Source: an uncultured Clostridium sp. (GTDB lineage: Bacteria; Bacillota; Clostridia; TANB77; CAG-508). From it: a DNA stretch of 10,427 nucleotides. Shown one piece after another: positions 1-6,215 of the stretch. The notes beneath the pieces are model-generated. The model did not search any database and was not told the origin of the DNA. It saw only the letters and a list, made by a program, of their open reading frames with translations. Numbering within the stretch: position 1 is the stretch's first letter; each line of letters starts with the position of its first letter. The stretch covers positions 1 through 10,427 of the forward strand of contig USCB01000038.1 in the NCBI GenBank assembly GCA_900553125.1. Reading direction: 5' to 3'. The position numbers were made by a program, and so were the translations under genes.

Positions 1-43
1 TTTCATTTTTAATTTTTTTATAAAAAGACTTGACTTTTAATAG

Positions 44-1087
44 TTAGTCTCCTTTGTTTAATATAAACTCTGGTATTTTTATTTTTGTTGAATCTTTTGT
101 ATATGAAAATATAACATTTTTTAATTTAATATTTTCAAATCTCTCTAATAACCTTATTTTCTTATTATCTTTAAAATATTCATCTAATTGTTTTTTTGCT
201 GTTTTATATCTTTCTGTTATATCTATTAGCCTAACTAGACTGTTCAAATTTGAATATAATTTTCCAATTGCTGATAAATAAAATAATAAATATGGTAATC
301 CATCTTCTCCATTTGCAACCATTATAATTGTACTAATAATTACTACTAAATATAAAATATCCATTAAACCTGTAAATACACCATTTGCATTTGACCTTTT
401 TCTTTCATTTATTTTTGTTACTTTTAAATATTCTTCTGCATTTTCTGTTATTTTATCATTGCAAAATTTAGATATATTTAATTTTCTTACAGCAATTATA
501 TTTTGTATAAAGTCAATAAAAGTTGCATTATATTTTGACTCTGCTTCGTTTACTTTCTTTTGAAATTTTTGTTTATTTTTTATCATTATATATTTTAAAT
601 AAACAGCTAGTGCTGATATAAAAATACATATCACACCAGTCATAATAGATTGTTTACAAACCATAATCAAAATAGAAGTTCCACCAATAATTAAAGGAAT
701 AACACTTATTTCAAATTGCCATGTCATTTCAAAAAAGTAAAATGATAAATTTGTTATTAGTTTATGTATATATCCTGTATGTGTATTTGAAATTTGCTCC
801 ATTGTCATGGATTGTAATTTATTAAAATAATATTTTTGTATTTTCGTCTGAGTTTTTTGATTATTAATATTATCTATATATGATGCTATTTTTCCTGAAA
901 TATGCATTATTATATGTGTAATTATAATGCAAATAGCCAATTTAATTAACTTATCTAATGTTAAAGGACTTGTTCCAAAATATGATAACACAAATGCTTC
1001 ACCATAATCTGCTATCGAATACAATGTATTGAAAATTATGGAATATATAAATAATCTCTTCGGAACAATTTTTATTAACTCTTTCAT
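44..1087 (-). CDS. Truncated ABC exporter: transmembrane domain without its ATPase domain
   Basis: The 347-residue product looks like the membrane half of an exporter-type ABC transporter in the inner membrane. About six hydrophobic segments are visible (roughly residues 12-34, 47-64, 125-143, 148-168, 240-258 and 264-285), with the long polar intracellular loops usual for this fold. Residues 318-347 begin a nucleotide-binding domain: an I-x-L-x-NV-x-FSY strand carries the A-loop tyrosine (Y329), and the chain then ends at LNKGD, where Walker A normally follows. No frame of the remaining 43 bases encodes a Walker A motif, so this is not a simple one-base frameshift at that point. I chose the ATG at 1087 because AAGGAG lies 9 bases upstream; a TTG 12 codons earlier has no such support. 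A promoter precedes it. It is either a decayed gene or a half-transporter; the substrate is unknown. Confidence 0.7.
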   Translation of the reverse strand: MKELIKIVPKRLFIYSIIFNTLYSIADYGEAFVLSYFGTSPLTLDKLIKLAICIIITHIIMHISGKIASYIDNINNQKTQTKIQKYYFNKLQSMTMEQISNTHTGYIHKLITNLSFYFFEMTWQFEISVIPLIIGGTSILIMVCKQSIMTGVICIFISALAVYLKYIMIKNKQKFQKKVNEAESKYNATFIDFIQNIIAVRKLNISKFCNDKITENAEEYLKVTKINERKRSNANGVFTGLMDILYLVVIISTIIMVANGEDGLPYLLFYLSAIGKLYSNLNSLVRLIDITERYKTAKKQLDEYFKDNKKIRLLERFENIKLKNVIFSYTKDSTKIKIPEFILNKGD

Positions 1088-1135
1088 TATCTTTCTCTCC
1101 TTTGTTTTATGCACATTCAACAAATAACTAAATAG

Positions 1136-1164
1136 ATTTTAGCATAACAGCACAAAAAATGCAA
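1136..1164 (-). promoter_or_regulatory. Sigma-A-type promoter for the ABC membrane-domain gene
   Basis: On the minus strand TTGCAT (1159-1164) and TAAAAT (1136-1141) are separated by exactly 17 bases. A TGC directly before the -10 box gives an extended -10. It lies about 50 bases upstream of the ATG at 1087 and downstream of the terminator at 1217-1253, so the ABC gene appears to be transcribed on its own. Prediction from consensus only. Confidence 0.6.
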
Positions 1165-1216
1165 TAAATATATTTTCTCTTAAATTCCATTCAGATAAAA
1201 TAAATAGAAATAAAAC

Positions 1217-1253
1217 ATTATTAGATGTCATTTTAAATATGACATCTAATAAT
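1217..1253 (-). terminator. Intrinsic terminator after the 199-residue gene
   Basis: Perfect inverted repeat: arms 1217-1231 and 1239-1253 pair over 15 bases around a 7-base loop, with a TTAGATGTCA core. On the minus strand it is followed by GTTTTATTT, a moderate U-rich tract, which fits termination of the gene ending at 1340. The plus-strand side is less U-rich. The rest of the 1088-1339 gap holds the ABC promoter and nothing else I can identify. Confidence 0.7.
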
Positions 1254-1339
1254 TAAAATTTAATATTAAAAAATTTTAAAAACCTTACACAAATCACTCA
1301 CAAAATCACACTATCTGCTATTTTACTAAACTTAAATCT

Positions 1340-1939
1340 CTATTCATACCTTGGAAAAGGAGGTCTTGGTGGTCTTGGTGGCATAGGTGGTCTTGGTCCC
1401 ATACCCGGTCTGCAATTTGGTCCAAAACATCCCGGTCTACCTAATAATTCTCTTAAAATTAAAATTCTAATCAAATCATTTAAACCATTGTTTCTTCTAA
1501 TTTGCCTTTTTTCTCCACGATTTTCTTCATCTTCTTTTTTATCATCAGTACTCTTTCCTCTAACATCATTATTTAAAGTAATATTTAGCTCAACTGCATC
1601 ATTTGCCTCTATACTACTATAAACTTCTTCCACCATCCTATCAACTTCGTTTTTACTATATCCCCTATAATTATTTTTAGCACAAACTTTTCTAACCATT
1701 GGATACACAACTTTATAAATTTCTGGATAACAATCCTCTAATTCTTGAATAATGTTTCTACTTTGAGTATTCCCCTGAATATAATTTGGATTATAACTGT
1801 AAGGATAATTTTCTACCATTTCCAGTCCGTATCGTGGTTCATAATTCATTCCACAATTTTCATACGTGCTGGGCTCATATGTATTTCTATACCCACCTAT
1901 TGGATAATTAAAAAAATTTTGCATATACTCTTCGTACAT
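1340..1939 (-). CDS. Uncharacterised 199-residue protein, Tyr/Asn-rich with Pro/Arg-rich tail
   Basis: I do not recognise a named family. There are three parts. Residues 1-60 are rich in Tyr, Asn, Glu and Pro and look disordered. Residues about 65-112 are probably helical and begin near ELEDCYPEIYKVVYPMVRKV. After a highly charged linker, a short hydrophobic helix (NDLIRILILRELLGR) precedes a tail of Gly-Pro-Arg and PPRPPRPPF repeats ending in PRYE. There is no signal peptide or clear membrane span, so it is probably cytoplasmic or part of an assembly. Tyr-rich heads and Pro-rich tails occur in spore-coat and surface-associated proteins of Firmicutes; a spore-coat role is only a guess. AAGGAGGT sits 7 bases before the ATG, a near-ideal ribosome binding site. 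Its own terminator follows. No clear promoter is visible between it and the murD terminators. Confidence 0.85.
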   Translation of the reverse strand: MYEEYMQNFFNYPIGGYRNTYEPSTYENCGMNYEPRYGLEMVENYPYSYNPNYIQGNTQSRNIIQELEDCYPEIYKVVYPMVRKVCAKNNYRGYSKNEVDRMVEEVYSSIEANDAVELNITLNNDVRGKSTDDKKEDEENRGEKRQIRRNNGLNDLIRILILRELLGRPGCFGPNCRPGMGPRPPMPPRPPRPPFPRYE

Positions 1940-1966
1940 TTTTTATACCTCCTTAAAATTTCCCGC

Positions 1967-2003
1967 AAAAAAACATCTTTAGAAATTATTTTTCCAAAGA
2001 TGC
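1967..2003 (-). terminator. Intrinsic terminator downstream of murD (distal hairpin)
   Basis: Arms 1974-1985 and 1991-2002 form a 12-base stem with a 5-base loop. On the minus strand the stem is continuous with one G·U pair, whereas on the plus strand that position is an A·C mismatch. Seven consecutive U residues (1967-1973) follow on the minus strand. Both facts point to termination of leftward transcripts from murD. The site lies only about 30 bases upstream of the next start codon. Confidence 0.8.
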
Positions 2004-2012
2004 TTTTTCTGG

Positions 2013-2053
2013 AAAAATCTCAATTTGGTATATTTTATTCAAATGAGATTTTT
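2013..2053. terminator. Bidirectional-looking hairpin just after murD (proximal hairpin)
   Basis: AAAAATCTCA (2013-2022) pairs with TGAGATTTTT (2044-2053). The pairing continues inward through TTTG/CAAA after a single bulged A. Both strands end in a run of five or more U residues, so it could stop transcription in either direction. It begins 4 bases beyond the murD stop codon and stands in tandem with the hairpin at 1967-2003. Confidence 0.65.
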
Positions 2054-2056
2054 TTG

Positions 2057-3457
2057 TTACATTTTATTTACAATATCTTTAAATTGATGACCTCTATCAT
2101 ACATATTTTTAAACATATCAAAACTCGTACTTGCAGGTGAAAATAGAACCACTTGACCTGGCAAAGAATAACGTTTTGCTAAAATCACAGCTTGTGACAA
2201 ACTATTTACCATATAAATATTTATTTCTTTATTTTCAATTTCTTCTTCTGCTTTTACACTATCAAATATTTTTCCTGATGTTTGCCCCATTAAAATTAAT
2301 GTTTTTACTTTATCAAGTATTGGTTTTGCAATAGGTGTATAATCTAAATTTTTATCTGCACCTCCTGCAATTAAAACAATTTCTTCATCAAATGCATTTA
2401 ATCCTGATATTGTCCTTGATGGTGTTGAACTTGCCGAATCATTATACCATTTTACTCCATTTATTTCCTTAACAAATTCTATTCTATGTTCCACTCCTGG
2501 AAATGTTTTAATGACTTCTATTGCAGTAGAAATATCTACCAATGTCCTTGTTGCTGCAATAGCTGCACAAATATTTTCATAATTGTGTTTTCCTCTAATT
2601 GTAAGCTCTTTTGCACTTACTATGTGTTTTCTTAATTTATCATCACATTCTTTTATTACACCATTGTCCACAATATAACCATTGTCAAGTTTTTCTTTAC
2701 TACTGAAAAATATCACTTTTCCCTTGACTTCTGAGGCACAATTTCTTGTTATTTCATTATCATAATTTAAAATTACAATCCCATCTCTATTTTGACACTT
2801 AAAAATATTCTTTTTTGCATCGATATATTCTTCATAATCTTTATGTACATTTAAATGGTTTGGTGTAATATTTGTTATAACAGATATATTAGGACTTACT
2901 TCCATTCCCATTAATTGAAAACTACTTAATTCCAAAACCACTTTATCATCTGGCTTAATTTCATGTAATTTAGTAAATAATGGTGTTCCAATATTCCCTC
3001 CAACATAACAGTTATATCCTGCTTTTTTTAATATTTCTGATATTAAAGTTGTTGTAGTTGTTTTTCCATCACTTCCGGTTACTCCAATAACTTCAGCTGG
3101 ACACATTTTCATAAGAAGTTCAACTTCAGTTGTAATAATCGCTCCTCTTGCTGCCTCTTCTTCTAATTCTGGAACTGTTGGCAAACAACTTGGACTACGA
3201 AGTATTAAATCAAAGTTTTGTAATTTGTTTAAATACCCTTTTCCAAGTGATATTTCCATCGCATAATTTGTTACTTTATCCATTATTTCTTTTGGTATTT
3301 CTCCTATTTCGCGTGAATCAAATACTGTGACTTTTGATTTTTTTTCGTGAAAATAGTCTATTAATGGTAAATTACTAACACCAAGTCCTATTATTGCTAC
3401 TTTTCTATTTTTTATGTATTCTTCAAACTCTATTAATTTTTCATTTTGATATTCCAA
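2057..3457 (-). CDS. murD: UDP-N-acetylmuramoylalanine--D-glutamate ligase
   Basis: MurD adds D-glutamate to UDP-MurNAc-L-Ala in the cytoplasm, an ATP-dependent step of peptidoglycan precursor synthesis. The 466 residues show the full three-domain Mur ligase plan: an N-terminal Rossmann-like domain (VAIIGLGVSN, 20-29), the ATP-binding GVTGSDGKTTT loop (125-135), ELSSFQL (176-182), the TPNHLNVH metal/substrate region (198-205) and AKKNIF (214-219), whose K216 is the likely carbamylated lysine. The C-terminal domain carries GVEHRIEF (321-328), YNDSASSTP (338-346), AGGADKN (364-370) and SPASTSFDMF (440-449). The length is normal for the family. The start is TTG: AGGAAG lies 8 bases upstream and no in-frame ATG exists before the Rossmann strand. 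It stands alone rather than in a division/cell-wall cluster, with its own promoter and two terminators. Confidence 0.97.
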   Translation of the reverse strand: MEYQNEKLIEFEEYIKNRKVAIIGLGVSNLPLIDYFHEKKSKVTVFDSREIGEIPKEIMDKVTNYAMEISLGKGYLNKLQNFDLILRSPSCLPTVPELEEEAARGAIITTEVELLMKMCPAEVIGVTGSDGKTTTTTLISEILKKAGYNCYVGGNIGTPLFTKLHEIKPDDKVVLELSSFQLMGMEVSPNISVITNITPNHLNVHKDYEEYIDAKKNIFKCQNRDGIVILNYDNEITRNCASEVKGKVIFFSSKEKLDNGYIVDNGVIKECDDKLRKHIVSAKELTIRGKHNYENICAAIAATRTLVDISTAIEVIKTFPGVEHRIEFVKEINGVKWYNDSASSTPSRTISGLNAFDEEIVLIAGGADKNLDYTPIAKPILDKVKTLILMGQTSGKIFDSVKAEEEIENKEINIYMVNSLSQAVILAKRYSLPGQVVLFSPASTSFDMFKNMYDRGHQFKDIVNKM

Positions 3458-3465
3458 TTTAATTT

Positions 3466-3471
3466 CTTCCT
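3466..3471 (-). promoter_or_regulatory. Ribosome binding site fixing the TTG start of murD
   Basis: On the minus strand AGGAAG ends 8 bases before TTG at 3457. The first in-frame ATG lies about 58 codons further in, past the nucleotide-binding strand, so the TTG is the only sensible start. A weaker start codon with an imperfect Shine-Dalgarno sequence suggests modest translation. Confidence 0.65.
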
Positions 3472-3514
3472 TTCCTTGTTTTTTATATTTTATGCTTTTT
3501 TTTTCTTTTCGTTC

Positions 3515-3543
3515 ATATTAGCATATTTTTTTTATTTTTACAA
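3515..3543 (-). promoter_or_regulatory. Sigma-A-type promoter for murD
   Basis: On the minus strand TTGTAA (3538-3543) and TAATAT (3515-3520) are 17 bases apart. A TGC precedes the -10, giving an extended -10. The predicted transcript starts about 50 bases before the TTG of murD. The layout closely matches the promoter at 1136-1164. Confidence 0.65.
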
Positions 3544-3562
3544 GTTTGATGTGTATGTTTTC

Positions 3563-3592
3563 TTTATTTTTGGTTCATAATATTTATATAAT
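3563..3592 (+). promoter_or_regulatory. Possible promoter for the 24-codon reading frame
   Basis: A perfect TATAAT lies at 3587-3592 on the plus strand, 24 bases before the ATG at 3617. The -35 region is poor: the best candidate is TTTATT at 3563-3568, with an 18-base spacer. A CATAATATT at 3576-3584 loosely resembles a sporulation sigma-E/K -10 box, but this is weak. Confidence 0.4.
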
Positions 3593-3616
3593 TTAGTTAT
3601 AACGGAGGTGTTTAAC

Positions 3617-3691
3617 ATGGCTAAAAATAAAAAGAACAAAAATAATAATAACAACAGTAATAACAATAATAATAGTGAAAATAATCAATAA
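3617..3691 (+). CDS. Tiny Asn/Lys-rich peptide, 24 codons
   Basis: This is the only plausible plus-strand gene in the window. ATG follows GGAGGTG (3604-3610) with a 6-base spacer, a near-perfect ribosome binding site, and TATAAT sits upstream. The peptide starts MAKNKKNK, continues as runs of Asn broken by two Ser, and ends SENNQ: hydrophilic and low-complexity, with no membrane span or signal. Its TAA stop at 3689-3691 directly abuts the palindrome at 3692-3743. It is convergent with the 166-residue gene and divergent from murD. I know no family for it. Small basic, Asn-rich proteins occur among minor spore proteins of Firmicutes, but nothing here proves that role. The low complexity means it could also be a chance frame, though the translation signals argue against this. 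Confidence 0.55.
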   Translation: MAKNKKNKNNNNNSNNNNNSENNQ

Positions 3692-3743
3692 TTTTGAATT
3701 GGGGACGGTTCTTTTCGCAAAAAGAACCGTCCCCAATTCAAAA
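3692..3743. repeat. Palindromic GGGGACGG element, copy 1
   Basis: Arms 3692-3715 and 3720-3743 pair perfectly over 24 bases around a CGCA loop. The core arm is GAATTGGGGACGGTTCTTTT. It fills the space between two convergent genes: it starts right after the TAA at 3691 and ends 10 bases from the stop at 3754. It may act as a bidirectional transcription stop or RNA-stabilising hairpin, but no U-tract lies outside the stem on either strand, so it is not a textbook terminator. Related copies are at 9070-9125 and 10381-10427. From memory, similar GGGGACGG inverted repeats are scattered in many clostridial genomes as REP-like elements. Confidence 0.85.
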
Positions 3744-3753
3744 AAATTAAAAT

Positions 3754-4254
3754 CTATGGACTAAAAACTGCCCACAAAACATATGTCCATATCAAACCTC
3801 TTACTAATTCTTTGTCTGTAAATACATCTTTAAACTTTTCTACCATGGATTTTATTTCCAATTGTAATTCTTCACTATCTTCTACTATCTCAATTTTATA
3901 TGATTCCACATTTTCAGCCGTAAAATATACAATAAATTTTTTGGGTTCATTTATATTTGTATTTTCAATCTTTAGATATTTAATTCCAACTGTCTTATCT
4001 TTTCGATTGTATATTTCCACCCTTATATATTTGCCATTTAAATCATTTTCTTCTGTGCTTGTTACCTCGCCAAATATTCTACCATTTACCTTTGTTGATT
4101 GTGCTATATCTATTTTTATTTGTTCTGGTATATCTGTTTTTACTTCCATATTTTCATATGTTGAATTAAAACCTATGTATGTCATTGCCATTGTAAATAT
4201 ATACATTAGTATTATCCATATTATATATTTTCTAAATTTTTTTAATTTTCCCAT
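3754..4254 (-). CDS. Uncharacterised 166-residue membrane-anchored protein
   Basis: A short basic N-terminus (MGKLKKFRKY) precedes one hydrophobic segment (about residues 10-28), which looks like an uncleaved signal anchor. Residues about 55-125 form a beta-rich domain (VNGRIFGEV, YIRVEIYNRKDKTVGIKYLKI, FIVYFTAENVESYKIEI) resembling the small immunoglobulin-like FxLYD type fold that discusses itself in extracytoplasmic Firmicute proteins; that likeness is from memory and weak. A hydrophobic end (LIWTYVLWAVF, 154-164) may be a second membrane segment. GGAGG lies 4 bases before the ATG. It follows proS by 65 bases with no terminator or strong promoter between, so it may be read through from the upstream genes. 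The palindrome at 3692-3743 lies just after its stop. Function unknown. Confidence 0.85.
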   Translation of the reverse strand: MGKLKKFRKYIIWIILMYIFTMAMTYIGFNSTYENMEVKTDIPEQIKIDIAQSTKVNGRIFGEVTSTEENDLNGKYIRVEIYNRKDKTVGIKYLKIENTNINEPKKFIVYFTAENVESYKIEIVEDSEELQLEIKSMVEKFKDVFTDKELVRGLIWTYVLWAVFSP

Positions 4255-4319
4255 ATTTCCTCCATTTTTACCGTTTATTCTTTATTTTAAGGAAACTATT
4301 CTCACATAAAATTTTGATT

Positions 4320-5603
4320 TTATTTACAAATTATATCTTCAATTTTATCTATACTTGTTTCAATTTTTTCTCCTGTTAGATTATTCTCTATTTCAATTTT
4401 TTCTCCTTCTTGTCTATCACCAATAACAACTATATATGGTGTACCAAGTATCTTTGAATCTTTTATTTTTGCGCCTATTGTTATATTTTCTCTATCATCT
4501 AAAATTACGCCAATTTTCTTTTCAGATAGTTCATTATATAATTTATTTGCAAGTTCTTTTTTCTCTTCGTTTTCTTGTTTTACAATAATTTGTAGCATGT
4601 ATGGGGCTATTGATTTTGGAAGAACAAAACCACATGGCATATTTGATTTGTCATTTACAACACATTGTTCATAAATCGCTGCAAGTGTTCTACTTACACC
4701 TATTCCATAACATCCCATATAATATAGATTTTCTTTTCCTTCTTTATCCACATATTTTCCATTCATCATTTCTGAATACCTTGTTCCTAGTTGGAATATA
4801 TGTGCTAGTTCCATTGTTCTTATTTCTTTGAAATTTGAAATATCTTCTATTCCATACTCATTTTTTAAATATTCTGTATAATCTTCTCTTTCTAATATCT
4901 CTGTATTTAGTCCTAATCCTGTCTTTTCATCATATAGTATTTTATCTTCACCTTGCTCAGAAATAATCATAAATTCTTCTGATTTCTTTCCTCCCATTGC
5001 TCCATTATCTGCAACTATTGGTATAACTTTCATTCCTATTTCTTCAAATATTTCCAAAAATGCTTTTCTGACATTTTCATATGATGTTTCCATTCCTGAA
5101 ACACTTTCATCAAAACTATATGCATCCATCATTGTAAATGATTTTCCTCTTAATAGATACCCTCTTGTTCTTATTTCATTTCTGTATTTTTCTCCTATTT
5201 GATAATATGTTACAGGTAAATTTTTATATGATTTAAGCTTTTCTCTTGAGAATTCAAGCATTGCCTCTTCTCCTGTTGGAGCTAAACAGAATGTTCCTTT
5301 ATTTGATTCTGTTATCAACATTGTTCCTTCATCTACATACATATCATATCTTCCAGAATTTTTCCATATTGTATCTGGTTGTAATGTTGGAAGTAATACT
5401 TCTATACATCCATATTTATTAAGTGTATCCACTATAATTTTTTCTATATTTCTTTTTACTAATAATGGTACTGTATTATATGCAAATAGCCCTGCTCCAT
5501 ATTGTACAATTTGTCCTGTTTGTAATAATATACTTTGACCTGGATACATTTCATCTAATTTATTTAATTTTACTGAACCCATTCCTGTTTGTGATAATCT
5601 CAT
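4320..5603 (-). CDS. proS: Prolyl-tRNA synthetase, short form lacking the editing insertion
   Basis: This class II enzyme charges tRNA-Pro with proline in the cytoplasm. Motif 1 lies around residues 39-73 (GLFAYNTVPLL to LLPTLQP). The TxE loop is APTGEE (108-113), motif 2 is YRNEIRTRGYLLRGKSF (140-156), and motif 3 is YYMGCYGIGVSR (294-305). The anticodon-binding domain follows from about 330, with VILDDRENITIGAK and PYIVVIGD. Only about 45 residues separate the GGKKSEEF segment (204-211) from IFQLGTRYS (269-277). In E. coli-type ProRS this gap holds the roughly 180-residue INS domain that removes misactivated alanine. At 427 residues the enzyme is correspondingly short, so proofreading would need a free-standing trans-editing protein, which is not seen here. 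The start is supported by AAGGAG about 10 bases upstream, and the ATG overlaps the scpB stop as ATGA, suggesting translational coupling. Confidence 0.95.
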   Translation of the reverse strand: MRLSQTGMGSVKLNKLDEMYPGQSILLQTGQIVQYGAGLFAYNTVPLLVKRNIEKIIVDTLNKYGCIEVLLPTLQPDTIWKNSGRYDMYVDEGTMLITESNKGTFCLAPTGEEAMLEFSREKLKSYKNLPVTYYQIGEKYRNEIRTRGYLLRGKSFTMMDAYSFDESVSGMETSYENVRKAFLEIFEEIGMKVIPIVADNGAMGGKKSEEFMIISEQGEDKILYDEKTGLGLNTEILEREDYTEYLKNEYGIEDISNFKEIRTMELAHIFQLGTRYSEMMNGKYVDKEGKENLYYMGCYGIGVSRTLAAIYEQCVVNDKSNMPCGFVLPKSIAPYMLQIIVKQENEEKKELANKLYNELSEKKIGVILDDRENITIGAKIKDSKILGTPYIVVIGDRQEGEKIEIENNLTGEKIETSIDKIEDIICK

Positions 5604-6179
5604 TTTTCTTTCTCTCCTTTATTTTCTATTAATTCGTCTATAACAATTTGATTGTTTGAATCTAATTTATATTTTGGAAGTTCTGGCAAATCATCTAAAC
5701 TACTGTAACCAAATATTTTTAGAAATTCATTTGTAGTTTTATATGACATTGGCTTTCCTGGTAAATCTAGTTTTCCCGCCTCTTCTATTAAACCATATTC
5801 AAGCAATTTATACATAGTTCCATCAACATTTACTCCGACGAATTCCTTCAATTTCTGCCCTTGATATTCTAGGATTATATGCAATTATTGAAAGTGTTTC
5901 TAATGCTGCATTTGATAATTTTGGCTTATTTCTTTTATCTATTATTTTATATACATATTCATAATATTCTTTTTTAGTCGAAAGTTGATAGCTATCTTCT
6001 ATTTTTATAATTTCAATCCCTCTATTATTCTCTTTATATTCTTCATTCATTTGATATATTATTTCTTTAATTTCATCTTTTGATTTTTCTAATATTAGGC
6101 TTAATTCTTTGGTTGTAACCTCTCTTCCAACTGCAAATAAAATTGCCTCTATTATTCCCTTTGCTTCTTTTGATTCCAT
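5600..6179 (-). pseudogene. scpB: Segregation and condensation protein B, interrupted by a +1 frameshift
   Basis: ScpB is the winged-helix kleisin partner that joins ScpA and SMC in bacterial condensin, acting in chromosome compaction and segregation. The first frame (6179 to 5826) runs from MESKEAKGIIEAILFA to NAALETLSIIAYNPRISRAEIEGIR and then goes out of register, ending after RSKC. The second frame resumes exactly with GVNVDGTMYKLLEYGLIEE and continues through PGKPMSYKTTNEFLKIFG and DLPELP to 5600. Removing one base near 5837-5838 (the C after CGT) rejoins them as IRGVNVDG, the expected family sequence. The joined product is 192 residues, normal for ScpB. The extra base is not in a homopolymer. 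Both halves are well preserved, and the ATGA coupling to proS is intact, so the lesion is recent, a sequencing error, or less likely a recoding site. AAAGGA lies 7 bases before the ATG. No scpA is adjacent. Confidence 0.9.
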
Positions 6180-6215
6180 TTTTCTATCCTTTCACTATGT
6201 TGCTTATACGTTTTA

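Noticed and set aside
23..38. Small hairpin after the ABC frame as a terminator
   Set aside because: The stem is only AAAAG/CTTTT, with no G/C-rich part and no proper U-tract beyond it on the minus strand.
1088..1123. TTG start 12 codons upstream of the ABC membrane-domain ATG
   Set aside because: The ribosome binding site AAGGAG lies inside this stretch and is correctly spaced for the ATG at 1087.
3812..4309. 165-codon plus-strand frame opposite the 166-residue gene
   Set aside because: It is a mirror of the minus-strand gene. Its product is hydrophobic low-complexity with no domain, while the minus-strand frame has GGAGG at its ATG and a sensible membrane-anchored product.
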